From positions 476,559-540,558 of the forward strand of contig NZ_LMFC01000002.1 in NCBI RefSeq assembly GCF_001426705.1: a stretch of 64,000 nt of DNA. Reading direction: 5' to 3'. The notes beneath the pieces are model-generated. The model searched no databases and was not told the origin of the DNA. It was given only the letters and a program-made list of their open reading frames with translations. The number at the start of each line of letters is the position of its first letter. Position 1 is the first letter of the stretch. Below, one piece after another: positions 53,819 to 64,000 of the stretch. Source of the DNA: Cellulomonas sp. Root485 (GTDB lineage: Bacteria > Actinomycetota > Actinomycetes > Actinomycetales > Cellulomonadaceae). The position numbers were made by a program, and so were the translations under genes.

Positions 53819-54269
53819 GGTTCAGCGCTCCGTTGTCGATAGGGATCTCATGGACCGCGGAGGGGCTTCGGGCAGCCGACGTCCGTCCCGCGGAGGGGGT
53901 GGGAGTGGCGCACGGATCGAGCCATGGCTCGGGCGGGACGTCGAGGCCGCCGTGGTGGCGACCTGCCCGCGGGCACAGCCGAGCGTGCGCTGGGTCAGCG
54001 ACACATTCGGCGGGACATGGCCTGAGAGTAAGCCGACCCGTCCGACGACTGAAACAGCCGTCTCATCAGGTGGTCATCAGGCTTCTCATCAGGCGCCATT
54101 GCGGCGAACGGGTGATCTCTGCCTGATCCTGTCCGGTTCCTCCCAAAGCACATGGGTGTGACTCGTGGGACTGGTGTGACACGTGTTCTCTTCTGAGGTT
54201 TCCGCCGGTAGCGTCCCTCGGGAACGGCCGCCGATGGCCGGTCACGGAAACGTCGGGGAGGGCGTCCAG
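53819..54269. promoter_or_regulatory. 450-bp intergenic region, structured leader of metY and promoter of NlpC gene
   Basis: On the minus strand, CGTCCCGC (53940-53933) and GCGGGACG (53891-53884) bracket the 14-bp palindrome CGAGCCATGGCTCG (53918-53931), a nested stem in the metY leader. A mini-ORF (53822-53851, minus) abuts metY. TCATCAGG occurs three times at 54063, 54074 and 54086. GGTGTGAC occurs twice at 54156 and 54174, and TAGCGT (54208) may be the -10 of the NlpC gene. No known riboswitch consensus was found by eye. Confidence 0.5.
53822..53851 (-). CDS. Nine-residue leader ORF (MRSLSTTER) before metY
   Basis: An ATG at 53851 opens nine codons ending TGA three bases before the metY GTG and covering its CGGAG. 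Translation would couple to metY initiation. It carries Thr-Thr and Ser codons but no extra Met or Cys codon, so a classical methionine attenuator is not indicated. Translation is unproven. Confidence 0.35.
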   Translation of the reverse strand: MRSLSTTER

Positions 54270-55697
54270 GTGAGCCACAGCACGACCATGCGCAGGGCCT
54301 CGCGAGGCCTCGTCGCCGGCGCGCTCGTCGCCACCCTGCTCGCAGCAGGCGCCTCCAGCGCGCTCGCCGACCCGACGCCCCCCTCCGCGCAGGACGTCCA
54401 GCGTGCGCAGGGCGCCGTGAAGTCCGCGGAGCGCTCCGTCGCCTCGATGGAGGTCCGCCTCGCCCAGCTGAGCGCCGAGACGGACGCTGCCGAGCTCAAG
54501 GTCCAGCAGGCCGGTGAGGCCTACAACCGCGCCGTCGTCGACTCCGACGCGGCCCAGCAGGCCTCCGACGACGCCGTCGCCCGCTCGACCGAGGCGGAGG
54601 CCACCGCCGAGGACGCCCGCCGCCAGCTCGTCGCGATCGCCCGCGAGGTCGCCCGGTCCGGCGGCTCGACCGACCTGCTCCAGGCGCTCCTGTCCTCCGA
54701 CGGCTTCCAGGACGTGGCCCGTCGCACCACCGCGCTCGACCGCATCAGCGGCAAGGCCGACGAGGCCGTCCAGACCTACCGTGCCACCCAGCTCGTCGCC
54801 ACCACCCTCGCCGAGCGCGCGACCGAGGCCGCCGCCGCAGCGAAGGCCGCCAAGGCCTCGGCCGCCGACGCCCTCGCCGCCGCCGAGCAGGCACAGACCG
54901 ACGCCGCCGCCGCGCAGACCGCCGCCGCAGCCGAGCGCGACGGACTCATCACCGCGCTGGCGGCCGCCCGCCAGACCAGCGCCGAGGTCGAGCGCGCCCG
55001 CCAGGACTTCGTCGACCAGCAGCGCCGCGAGCGCGAGGAGGCCGCCGCTCGCGCAGCCGCCCTGCGCCCGGTCGCCGCGCCGCCGACCACGCCGAGCACC
55101 CCGAGCACCCCGAGCACCCCCGCCGCGCCTCCGGCCTCCGGCGGCGGCACCACAGCACCCCCGGCGACGACCACCCCGCCCGCGACGACCACCCCGCCCG
55201 CGACGACCAACCCGCCGCCGGCCACCACGAACCCGCCGCCGGCCACCACGAACCCGCCCCCGGTCGTCACCCCGCCACCCGCGTCGTCGGACCCCTACGG
55301 CCTCGGCTCCGGCCGCTCCCGCGGGTCGGCAGCCGGCGGAGCCGCCGCGCTCGCGTGGGCGCAGACGAAGACCGGGCTCCCGTACGTCTGGGGCGGCGTC
55401 GGCCCCGACGGCTACGACTGCTCGGGCCTGACGATGAGCGCCTGGCGCACCGCCGGCGTCAACCTGGCGCGCACCACCCGCGACCAGTACAAGCAGGTCC
55501 TCAAGATCAGCTACAACGACCTGCGCCCCGGCGACCTCGTGTTCTGGTCCACCAACCCGAAGAACCCGGACGCGATCTACCACGTGGCCATCTGGGCAGG
55601 CGGCGGCCAGATCATGGAGGCCTCCAAGCCGGGCGACCCCCTCCGCACCACCTCCATGCGCTGGGGCAACACGATGCCCTTCGCCGGCCGCCCGTAA
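54270..55697 (+). CDS. Secreted NlpC/P60 (C40) peptidoglycan hydrolase
   Basis: A 475-residue RipA-like D,L-endopeptidase. Signal peptide ~1-33 (ending SALA); a long coiled coil (~45-260) rich in Ala/Glu; a Pro/Thr linker with TPS and ATTxPP repeats (~265-345); then the C40 domain with YDCSGLTM (Cys 384), HVAIW and a polar third residue. The coiled coil is the usual autoinhibitory or FtsEX-linked region of such enzymes. GTG 54270 has GGGAGG 8 nt upstream. It would cleave wall stem peptides during division. Confidence 0.93.
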   Translation: MSHSTTMRRASRGLVAGALVATLLAAGASSALADPTPPSAQDVQRAQGAVKSAERSVASMEVRLAQLSAETDAAELKVQQAGEAYNRAVVDSDAAQQASDDAVARSTEAEATAEDARRQLVAIAREVARSGGSTDLLQALLSSDGFQDVARRTTALDRISGKADEAVQTYRATQLVATTLAERATEAAAAAKAAKASAADALAAAEQAQTDAAAAQTAAAAERDGLITALAAARQTSAEVERARQDFVDQQRREREEAAARAAALRPVAAPPTTPSTPSTPSTPAAPPASGGGTTAPPATTTPPATTTPPATTNPPPATTNPPPATTNPPPVVTPPPASSDPYGLGSGRSRGSAAGGAAALAWAQTKTGLPYVWGGVGPDGYDCSGLTMSAWRTAGVNLARTTRDQYKQVLKISYNDLRPGDLVFWSTNPKNPDAIYHVAIWAGGGQIMEASKPGDPLRTTSMRWGNTMPFAGRP

Positions 55698-55710
55698 CCC
55701 CTCTTCTCCT

Positions 55711-55821
55711 CTGCAACGTCCGCACTCCGACGGGTTCCAACCCGCCCGAGTGCGGACGTTGCAGCGTCTCAGTCATGACGTCCGCACTCCGGTGGGTTCC
55801 ACGCCAACCGAGTGCGGACGT
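55711..55821. repeat. Palindromic intergenic repeat, copies B1 and B2
   Basis: B1: 17-bp perfect arms (55711-55727 and 55748-55764) with an inner stem GGGTT-AACCC. B2: 12-bp arms ACGTCCGCACTC (55778-55789) and its complement (55810-55821). Both lie between the convergent NlpC and DUF559 genes. Confidence 0.85.
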
Positions 55822-55851
55822 TGGTTGCGCGTGGGGCAGTTCGGCGCCTCG

Positions 55852-56823
55852 TCAGCGTGTTCCCGGAGACCACCCCGCCTGGCGGAGGGCGCGCTCGACG
55901 GCGTCGAGGTGCCGCGCCGGGTCGAGGCGTAGTCCGAGACTCGGGATCCGCAGCACCGTCTGACCGGCAAGCGCGATCTCGTTGTGTCTCAGGCTGTCAT
56001 CGATCCACCGAGCGGGTTCGAGGTGGCCGATGCCGTCGATCTCGACGACCACCCGCCAGCGTGACCATCGGACATCGAGGTACGACGTTCCGTGCGGTGA
56101 ACGCTCCACGACCTGCCGATCGGGTTCCGGCAGCCCGCGAGTGCGGCAGTGACCGGCGAAGTCGAGCTCGTTCAGGGAGTGCACGCCACCGGCGACGTCG
56201 CGGAGCACGGCGCGGAGGAGTGCGCGTCGCTTGTCGCGCCGGATCCGGTCGAGCACCTCTGCGACGGGATCGACCGTCGTCAACCGTTGCTGCACGGCGG
56301 CGACCAGCAGGAGCGACGCCTCCCGGTCGGTGCGTGCCCACAACGCCGCTTGGACGGTGGCGACCTCCGGCCGTGCCCGCGGGACGCCCGTCGTGAGCAC
56401 GTCCTCGTCCCGCCACCTGCGAGTCTCGTGCACGCGGACGCCGGGTGGTGGAGGGACCGGGTGCGAGGACTTGGGCGCCGCGATGTGCACGAGCCCGTCG
56501 TCGTCGATCCCCCGGAGCCCTGCTGCGATCAGCGCGGAGAGCCCTGCAAGCGCTGCCCGCGGTCGAGCTCCGGCGGCCGCTCGTGGAGCGCACTCCAGCA
56601 CGCCGAGCCACCAGGCGACCTGATCACCTGGTCGCGGCTGTGCGACGGCGAGCGTGTTCCTGCCGACCGGTCGCCACCGGTCTGCGACGAGCTCCGCCTC
56701 CAGCTGCGCGGCCGTGACGCCGAGCCCGCGGATCTGAGGACGGGTGAGCAGCCCCGCCTGTGACGCCGCGTGTGCTGCGACCCGTGCGCGGCGGTCCACC
56801 CGCGGCTGCCGATCCGTTGCCAT
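55852..56823 (-). CDS. DUF559 nuclease-like protein with AbiEi-like N-terminus
   Basis: A 323-residue protein. The N-terminal ~75 residues resemble a winged-helix AbiEi-like domain (QAGLLTRPQIRGLGVTAAQLEAEL), the middle is helical, and residues ~235-315 form a DUF559/PD-(D/E)XK-type domain: LDVRWSRWRVVVEIDGIGH, followed by RIPSLGLRLDP. Asp and Glu of the fold are in place, so endonuclease activity is possible. Start ATG 56823; an upstream in-frame start would run into the repeat cluster. Two palindromic repeats lie on each side. Whether it is a host gene or a mobile module is unclear. Confidence 0.7.
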   Translation of the reverse strand: MATDRQPRVDRRARVAAHAASQAGLLTRPQIRGLGVTAAQLEAELVADRWRPVGRNTLAVAQPRPGDQVAWWLGVLECAPRAAAGARPRAALAGLSALIAAGLRGIDDDGLVHIAAPKSSHPVPPPPGVRVHETRRWRDEDVLTTGVPRARPEVATVQAALWARTDREASLLLVAAVQQRLTTVDPVAEVLDRIRRDKRRALLRAVLRDVAGGVHSLNELDFAGHCRTRGLPEPDRQVVERSPHGTSYLDVRWSRWRVVVEIDGIGHLEPARWIDDSLRHNEIALAGQTVLRIPSLGLRLDPARHLDAVERALRQAGWSPGTR

Positions 56824-56928
56824 GGACACACGCTCATGTCCAGGGCCGGCTGCCCGGTGCCACGGACCCCGACCTGTGGACACGCCACTGGCGCATGGGA
56901 CCGGTGGACGCCTCGCGACCCCCCGACA

Positions 56929-57037
56929 ACGTCCGCACCCGAGTGGCTCTGAACCAGCACGAGTGCGGACGCTACGGAGAAGATGCAGCAACGTCCGCAC
57001 TCGAGCAGGTTCCTACCTGCAGGAGTGCGGACGTTGC
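56929..57037. repeat. Palindromic intergenic repeat, copies C1 and C2
   Basis: C1: a degenerate copy with 9-bp arms (56930-56938 and 56963-56971). C2: 15-bp perfect arms GCAACGTCCGCACTC (56988-57002) and its complement (57023-57037), with inner stem GCAGGT-ACCTGC. They lie between the DUF559 gene start and the end of ppa, both on the minus strand. Confidence 0.8.
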
Positions 57038-57043
57038 GGGTGG

Positions 57044-57541
57044 CTAGTGGTTGTAGTAGTTCGTGTCGATGGCTCGCTGGCGGCTGCGTTCGATCTCCGC
57101 CTCCGCCTCCGAGCGGCCTACCCAGTGAGCGCCCTCGACGGACTTGCCCGGCTCCAGGTCCTTGTAGACCTCGAAGAAGTGCTGGATCTCGAGGCGGTGG
57201 AAGTCGGACACGTCGTCGATGTCCTGGCGCCACGCGGCGCGCTGGTCGCCCGTCGGGACGCAGAGCACCTTGTCGTCGCCGCCGGCCTCGTCGCGCATGC
57301 GGAACATGCCGAGCGCGCGGGCGCGGATGAGGCAGCCGGGGAAGGTCGGCTCCTCCAGCAGCACCAGGGCGTCGAGCGGGTCGCCGTCCTCGCCGAGGGT
57401 GCCCTCGATGAAGCCGTAGTCGTCGGGGTAGCGGGTCGAGGTGAACAGCATCCGGTCGAGGCGGATGCGCCCCGTGGCGTGGTCCACCTCGTACTTGTTG
57501 CGCTGACCCTTCGGGATCTCGATCGTGACGTCGAACTCCAC
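57044..57541 (-). CDS. ppa: Inorganic pyrophosphatase
   Basis: A 165-residue family I pyrophosphatase that hydrolyses PPi to two Pi. [42 protein letters not shown] and [24 protein letters not shown] contain the metal- and phosphate-binding residues of the family. GTG 57541 has GGAGGAG upstream; a longer ORF start at 57583 is not needed. Cytoplasmic and probably essential. Confidence 0.96.
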   Translation of the reverse strand: MEFDVTIEIPKGQRNKYEVDHATGRIRLDRMLFTSTRYPDDYGFIEGTLGEDGDPLDALVLLEEPTFPGCLIRARALGMFRMRDEAGGDDKVLCVPTGDQRAAWRQDIDDVSDFHRLEIQHFFEVYKDLEPGKSVEGAHWVGRSEAEAEIERSRQRAIDTNYYNH

Positions 57542-57578
57542 AGTGCTCCTCCGCCCCACGTCCGCGGCCGGCGGTCGC

Positions 57579-57611
57579 GACACTTGTCGTCATGCGGCGC
57601 GCCGAAGTGTC
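57579..57611. promoter_or_regulatory. Inverted repeat between ppa and dacB
   Basis: GACACTT (57579-57585) and AAGTGTC (57605-57611) form a perfect 7-bp inverted repeat, 19 bp apart, in the divergent promoter region of ppa and dacB. Confidence 0.35.
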
Positions 57612-57687
57612 AGGGGCGCCCTTGTCTCGGACAGTAGTCTGACGCACCGCGGGACGGGGCGTCCCACCGGGGGACGAGCGAGGCGGG

Positions 57688-59106
57688 GTGACGATGACCA
57701 CAGCGGCGAGGGTCGTCGGCGTCAGCGCGCTCGTCCTGGTGCTCGCGGGCGGGGCATACGTGACGGGCGACGCGTACGACGTGGTCCCGGGGATGGTCAC
57801 GCTCGCGGAGCCGCCGCCGGACCCGCTGCCGTTCCCGACGGCCCCGGGCGCGGTCGAGCCGGTGGACACGGTCCCCGCGCTGGCGAACCTGGACCCGCAG
57901 GCGCCGGTCCCGGCGTCGACGACCGTGCAGGCGCTGGTCGACGGTCTGGTCAAGGACCCGCGCATGGGCGCCAGCGTCGGCGTGGTCGTCGCGGACCAGC
58001 TGACGGGGGACGTGCTCGGCGGGCACCTGCCGGGGGACGGCCGCACACCGGCGTCGACGGCGAAGCTGGTCACGGCCGTCGCGGCCCTGAGCACCCTCGG
58101 ACCGGACGTGACCTTGCCGACGAGCGTCGTGCGCGGCCCGGGCAACAGCATCGTGCTGGTCGGCGGCGGGGACATGATGCTCGCGGCGGGTGCGGGCGAC
58201 CCGAACGCGGTCGAGGGCCACGCCGGGCTGGCGGACCTGGCCGCGCAGGTGGCCGACGAGCTGAAGCTCGAGGGCGCGACGACGGTGAGCCTCGGCTTCG
58301 ACGACTTCCTGTTCAGCGGTCCGACGCTGAGCCCCACGTGGAACCCGGCCGACATCGCGGCCGGGTTCGTCGCGCCGGTGACGCCGCTCGCGGTGGACAC
58401 CGCGAAGATCCGGCCCGGTGAGTACCCGCCCCGGTACGCGGACCCGTCGCTGGCGGCGGCGAACACGTTCGCGCAGCGGCTGGCGGAGGTCGGGATCGCG
58501 GTGGACGGGAGCCCGCGGCGGACCGAGAAGCCGGAGAGCGGCAGGGAGCTCGGCGTCGTGCGGTCGGCGACGCTCGACGGGATCGTGCACCACTTCCTGG
58601 ACACGTCGGACAACGCGATCACCGAGGTGGTCAGCCGGCTCGTGGCCATCGACCAGGGGCTCCCGGCGTCGTTCGACGGCGGGACGACCGCGGTCCTGCA
58701 CGCGGTCGGCGTCGCGGGCGTCGACACCTCGGGGGCGCACCTGTCGGACGCGTCGGGTCTCGGGGCCGGGTCCGTCCTGCCGCCGGAGCTCCTGCTGGGA
58801 CTGCTGCGGCTGGCGACGGACCCCGCGCACGGCGTGCTGCGGGACGTCGCGACGGGCATGCCGATCGCGGGGCTGACGGGCACGCTGAGCGACCGCTACA
58901 CGCAGTCACCGGCCCGCGGGCTGGTCCGTGCGAAGACGGGCAGCCTGCCGCACGTGACGTCGCTCGCCGGCACGGTGCTCGACGCCGACGCGCGCCAGCT
59001 GGTGTTCGTGGTCCTGGCCGACGCGACCCCCGACGGCGGCCAGTGGGGTCCGCGCGCGGCCATCGACTCGTTCGTCACCGCGTTGTCCGGGTGCGGCTGC
59101 GGTTAG
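57688..59106 (+). CDS. dacB: D-alanyl-D-alanine carboxypeptidase/endopeptidase (PBP4 type)
   Basis: A 472-residue class C penicillin-binding protein. N-terminal hydrophobic helix (VVGVSALVLVLAGGAYV) as signal/anchor; S-x-x-K at Ser 123 and Lys 126 (PASTAKLVTA); SDN in DTSDNAITE; and KTG in VRAKTGSLPHVTSLAG. It cleaves terminal D-Ala or cross-links outside the cell. GTG 57688 or ATG 57694 both suit the GAGGCGGGG ribosome-binding region. First gene of the dacB-DUF2342-tilS-hpt-ftsH-folE run. Confidence 0.92.
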   Translation: MTMTTAARVVGVSALVLVLAGGAYVTGDAYDVVPGMVTLAEPPPDPLPFPTAPGAVEPVDTVPALANLDPQAPVPASTTVQALVDGLVKDPRMGASVGVVVADQLTGDVLGGHLPGDGRTPASTAKLVTAVAALSTLGPDVTLPTSVVRGPGNSIVLVGGGDMMLAAGAGDPNAVEGHAGLADLAAQVADELKLEGATTVSLGFDDFLFSGPTLSPTWNPADIAAGFVAPVTPLAVDTAKIRPGEYPPRYADPSLAAANTFAQRLAEVGIAVDGSPRRTEKPESGRELGVVRSATLDGIVHHFLDTSDNAITEVVSRLVAIDQGLPASFDGGTTAVLHAVGVAGVDTSGAHLSDASGLGAGSVLPPELLLGLLRLATDPAHGVLRDVATGMPIAGLTGTLSDRYTQSPARGLVRAKTGSLPHVTSLAGTVLDADARQLVFVVLADATPDGGQWGPRAAIDSFVTALSGCGCG

Positions 59107-59115
59107 TTTGGCCGG

Positions 59116-60177
59116 GTGGAGACCACCGAAGGACTTGTCGACTGGGAGCTGGCCACCCGGATCGCCGGGCGGCTGGCCGCCCCGGGACCGGTCGCGGACC
59201 GCGCGGAGCTGACGGCGCTGGTCGACGAGCTGCGCGACGCCGCCGGCCGCGCGGCCGTGCACGCCTCGGCGATCACCGGGCTCGCGGCCGCTGACGGCAC
59301 GCCGCCGGAGCAGGTCTCGACGGTGCTGGTGGTCGACCGGCCCCGCTGGGCACAGGCCAACGCCGAGGTGTTCGCCGCGATGACCGGCCCGCTGGCGGGT
59401 GCTGCACCGTCGGCGACGGCACGCGCGGGTGCCGCCGTGCAGGTGGGCGGCGTGCTGGCGCTCCTGTCCGGCAAGGTGCTCGGCCAGTTCGACCCGTTCA
59501 CGTCGGACGCGAGGGGGAGCAGTCGCGGTCGCCTGCTGCTCGTCGCACCCAACGTCCTGCACCACGAGCGCCGACTGAAGGTGGACCCGTCCGACTTCCG
59601 CCTCTGGGTGGCGCTGCACGAGCAGACCCACGCGCTGCAGTTCGCGGCGGCACCGTGGCTCGCTGACCACCTGCGCACGCGGGCCGCCGAGCTGCTCACG
59701 GACCTCGCCGCCGACAAGGCGCTGGTCCCGCGGGTCGGGGAGCTGCTGGGGGCGGTCGCGCGGGCCGTCACGGGCGGTGCCGATGACGGTGTGGGTGTGC
59801 TCGACCTGCTCTCGACGCGGCAGCGGGAGGTGTTCGAGGAGGTCGGCGCGGTGATGGCGCTGCTGGAGGGGCACGCGGACGTCGCGATGGACGAGGTCGG
59901 TCCCCGGGTGGTGCCGAGCGTGCGCAAGATCCGCAAGGCGTTCGAGGCGCGACGCGACGAGGCGGCAAGGTCGCGCGGCGTGGACCGGGTGCTGCGCCGG
60001 CTGCTCGGCCTGGACACCAAGCTGGCGCAGTACCGCGACGGCGCGGCGTTCGTCCGGGCCGTGCGCAAGGAGGTCGGGCTCGACGGGCTGAACGCGGTGT
60101 GGACGTCGGCGGACCACCTGCCGCTGCCCCAGGAGATCGTCGACCCCCGGGCGTGGGTGCGTCGGGTGCACGGGTGA
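59116..60177 (+). CDS. Zinc-dependent metalloprotease, DUF2342 family
   Basis: A 353-residue protein with the metallopeptidase motif HEQTHALQF (residues ~176-184) and a downstream Glu in [14 protein letters not shown]. The family is actinobacterial and usually found beside tilS and hpt, often annotated as F420-biosynthesis associated, without proven substrate. GTG 59116 lies 6 nt after TAGTTT, which begins with the dacB stop codon. Its stop overlaps the tilS GTG (GTGA). Confidence 0.9.
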   Translation: METTEGLVDWELATRIAGRLAAPGPVADRAELTALVDELRDAAGRAAVHASAITGLAAADGTPPEQVSTVLVVDRPRWAQANAEVFAAMTGPLAGAAPSATARAGAAVQVGGVLALLSGKVLGQFDPFTSDARGSSRGRLLLVAPNVLHHERRLKVDPSDFRLWVALHEQTHALQFAAAPWLADHLRTRAAELLTDLAADKALVPRVGELLGAVARAVTGGADDGVGVLDLLSTRQREVFEEVGAVMALLEGHADVAMDEVGPRVVPSVRKIRKAFEARRDEAARSRGVDRVLRRLLGLDTKLAQYRDGAAFVRAVRKEVGLDGLNAVWTSADHLPLPQEIVDPRAWVRRVHG

Positions 60178-61157
60178 CCGGTCCCGCCCGCGAGGTGGCG
60201 GCCGTGCGCTCGGCGGTCACTGCCGCCGTCGCCGACCTGCCGCCGGGCGCGCTGGTCCTGGTCGCCTGCTCGGGCGGACCGGACTCGCTCGCGCTCGCGG
60301 CGGGGACGGCGTTCGTGGCACAGAGGGCGGGGACGCCCTGGCGCGCGCGGGCGGTCGTCGTCGACCACGGGCTGCAGGAGGGGTCGGCGCAGGTGGCCGA
60401 CGACGCCGCGGCGGCCTGCCGGGGGCTCGGTCTGCCGGCGGTCGTGGTCCGCGTGGCGGTCGACGGCCGGGGCGAGGCGGCTGCGCGGGACGCGCGGTAC
60501 GCGGCGCTGGACCGGGTCGCCGACGAGCTCGGCGCGGCGGTCGTGCTGCTCGGCCACACGCTCGACGACCAGGCGGAGACCGTGCTGCTGGGCCTCGCGC
60601 GCGGGTCGGGCGCCCGGGCGCTCGCGGGCATGCCGGCGACGCGCGGACGGTTCCGACGGCCTCTGCTCGGACTGCGCCGGTCCGACACGCTGGCCGCCTG
60701 TGCGGCGCTGGACCTGCGCCCCTGGCACGACCCGACGAACGACGGCTCCCACGCCGACGCGTCGGTGCGCAGCCGGGTCCGCGACGACGCGCTGCCGACC
60801 CTGGAGCGCGTGATCGGCCCCGGGGTGGCGGAGGCCCTGGCCCGGTCGGCCGCGCAGCTGCGCGACGACGCCGACCTGCTCGACACGCTGGCCGACGATC
60901 TGCTCGCCGCCGCCCGCACGGCCGACGGTCTCGACATCGAGGTGCTGCGAGAGGCCCCTCCGGCTCTGCGCACCCGCGCCCTGCGGTCCGCCGCGATCGC
61001 CGCCGGGAGCCCGGCCGGTGCGCTCGGCCGCGCGCACGTCCTGGCCGTCGACGCGCTGGTCACCGACTGGCACGGGCAGGGTCCCGTCGCGCTCCCCGGG
61101 GGGATCGTCGCCGGCCGGGCGTGTGGCAGGCTTGCCCTGGGCACGGCCCCCGCGTAG
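60174..61157 (+). CDS. tilS: tRNA(Ile)-lysidine synthase
   Basis: A 327-residue N-type ATP pyrophosphatase that changes C34 of the tRNA-Ile CAU anticodon to lysidine. The PP-loop is [10 protein letters not shown] (Ser 33 to Ser 38), with [10 protein letters not shown] and [12 protein letters not shown] as further substrate motifs and [11 protein letters not shown]. The C-terminal domain is reduced, common in actinobacteria. GTG 60174 overlaps the previous stop. Confidence 0.95.
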   Translation: MTGPAREVAAVRSAVTAAVADLPPGALVLVACSGGPDSLALAAGTAFVAQRAGTPWRARAVVVDHGLQEGSAQVADDAAAACRGLGLPAVVVRVAVDGRGEAAARDARYAALDRVADELGAAVVLLGHTLDDQAETVLLGLARGSGARALAGMPATRGRFRRPLLGLRRSDTLAACAALDLRPWHDPTNDGSHADASVRSRVRDDALPTLERVIGPGVAEALARSAAQLRDDADLLDTLADDLLAAARTADGLDIEVLREAPPALRTRALRSAAIAAGSPAGALGRAHVLAVDALVTDWHGQGPVALPGGIVAGRACGRLALGTAPA

Positions 61158-61191
61158 CGCGGTCACGGGCGGATCAAGAGGAGCAACTGCG

Positions 61192-61746
<555 letters not shown>

Positions 61747-61855
61747 GGTCGAGTGCGCCCTCGGTGAACACGGTCGGTCCCGCCCAGGTTCCCCGTGTAA
61801 CTTCGAGGCCACCTGTCCCGCGAGCGGAGGTTGAGGGGTTCTGCCCCGATCGCCC

Positions 61856-63883
<2,028 letters not shown>

Positions 63884-63892
63884 GCGCCGGGC

Positions 63893-64000
63893 ATGACGCA
63901 GGAGCAGATGACGGGCATCGGGCCGGTGACGTTCACCGGGGCGGCCGTGGGCGAGTACGACGAGGGTCGCGTCGAGGCCGCCATCCGGGAGCTGCTGCTC
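63893..64000 (+). CDS. folE: GTP cyclohydrolase I, 5' part
   Basis: Thirty-six codons before the window edge, beginning MTQEQMTGIGPVTF and reaching RVEAAIRELLL, which is the N-terminal helix of GTP cyclohydrolase I. The position directly after ftsH is the standard actinobacterial gene order, in which folE opens the folate genes. The catalytic part is outside the window. The ATG lies 6 nt after TAGGCG, whose TAG is the ftsH stop codon. Confidence 0.8.
   Translation, partial: MTQEQMTGIGPVTFTGAAVGEYDEGRVEAAIRELLL

Noticed and set aside
53819..54060. SAM riboswitch upstream of metY
   Set aside because: No GCAACC-type core or standard P1/P3 layout was found by eye, so only a generic structured leader is reported.
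55087..55265. Tandem DNA repeats in the NlpC gene
   Set aside because: They encode the Pro/Thr linker in frame (TPS and ATTxPP units), so they are ordinary low-complexity coding repeats.

Overview
The window reads as chromosome of a very GC-rich actinobacterium, most like Cellulomonas or a close relative in the Micrococcales. The support is indirect: extreme G/C at third codon positions, GTG starts and many apparently leaderless genes, actinobacterial families (DUF5701, DUF5995, mycothiol-type maleylpyruvate isomerase fold, free-standing LigD polymerase domain, Septum_form lipoprotein, RAMA domain), and at the right end the order dacB - DUF2342 metalloprotease - tilS - hpt - ftsH - folE. No phage, insertion sequence, CRISPR array, rRNA or complete tRNA was seen.

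Layout. 0-7 kb: DUF4242 protein, a PadR/permease-prefix pair, two membrane proteins, and a very large glycosidase-like protein behind a CRP-type site. 7-12 kb: a tandem pair of secreted tryptophan-repeat proteins, the RNA ligase RtcB, an RDD protein and a small gene behind a nine-codon mini-ORF. 12-21 kb: YdeI-like, DUF5701 and DUF3806 proteins, a VanY peptidase with an odd start, an MFS exporter overlapping a LigD-type polymerase, and a LAL regulator coupled to a small protein. 21-27 kb: VOC protein with a strong operator-like palindrome, RsbW-like kinase, ParA/MinD-like ATPase, sigma factor and membrane partner separated by a repeat block. 27-36 kb: 5'-3' exonuclease, membrane proteins, RNase HI, a DUF3806 protein and a 1382-residue secreted subtilase. 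36-46 kb: protein methyltransferase, GMC oxidoreductase, HTH protein, second VanY peptidase, orphan AAA ATPase, OsmC, lipoprotein, and a giant FAD/Fe-S dehydrogenase. 46-54 kb: thiamine-binding protein, RAMA-domain protein, hydrolase/reductase pair, DUF5995, mycothiol-type protein, and the metY-metX methionine operon with a structured leader. 54-64 kb: NlpC/P60 hydrolase, a DUF559 nuclease-like gene bracketed by palindromic repeats, ppa, then the dacB-to-folE housekeeping run (folE cut by the window end).

Common threads. At least fourteen genes carry a TAnnnT-like box exactly 6 or 7 nt before the start codon, so leaderless transcription looks like the main mode; in some cases the box includes or abuts the previous gene's stop codon. 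CRP-type GTGA-N6-TCAC sites precede the glycosidase-like protein and the subtilase, and a near match precedes the FAD/Fe-S dehydrogenase, which suggests carbon-source control of secreted and catabolic functions. Cell-wall enzymes (two VanY, NlpC/P60, DacB) are numerous, and one VanY gene has an MtrA-like direct repeat.

The most interesting unexplained feature is a family of intergenic hairpins (five copies) with a constant outer stem and a different but still self-complementary inner stem in each good copy; four of the five flank the DUF559 gene.
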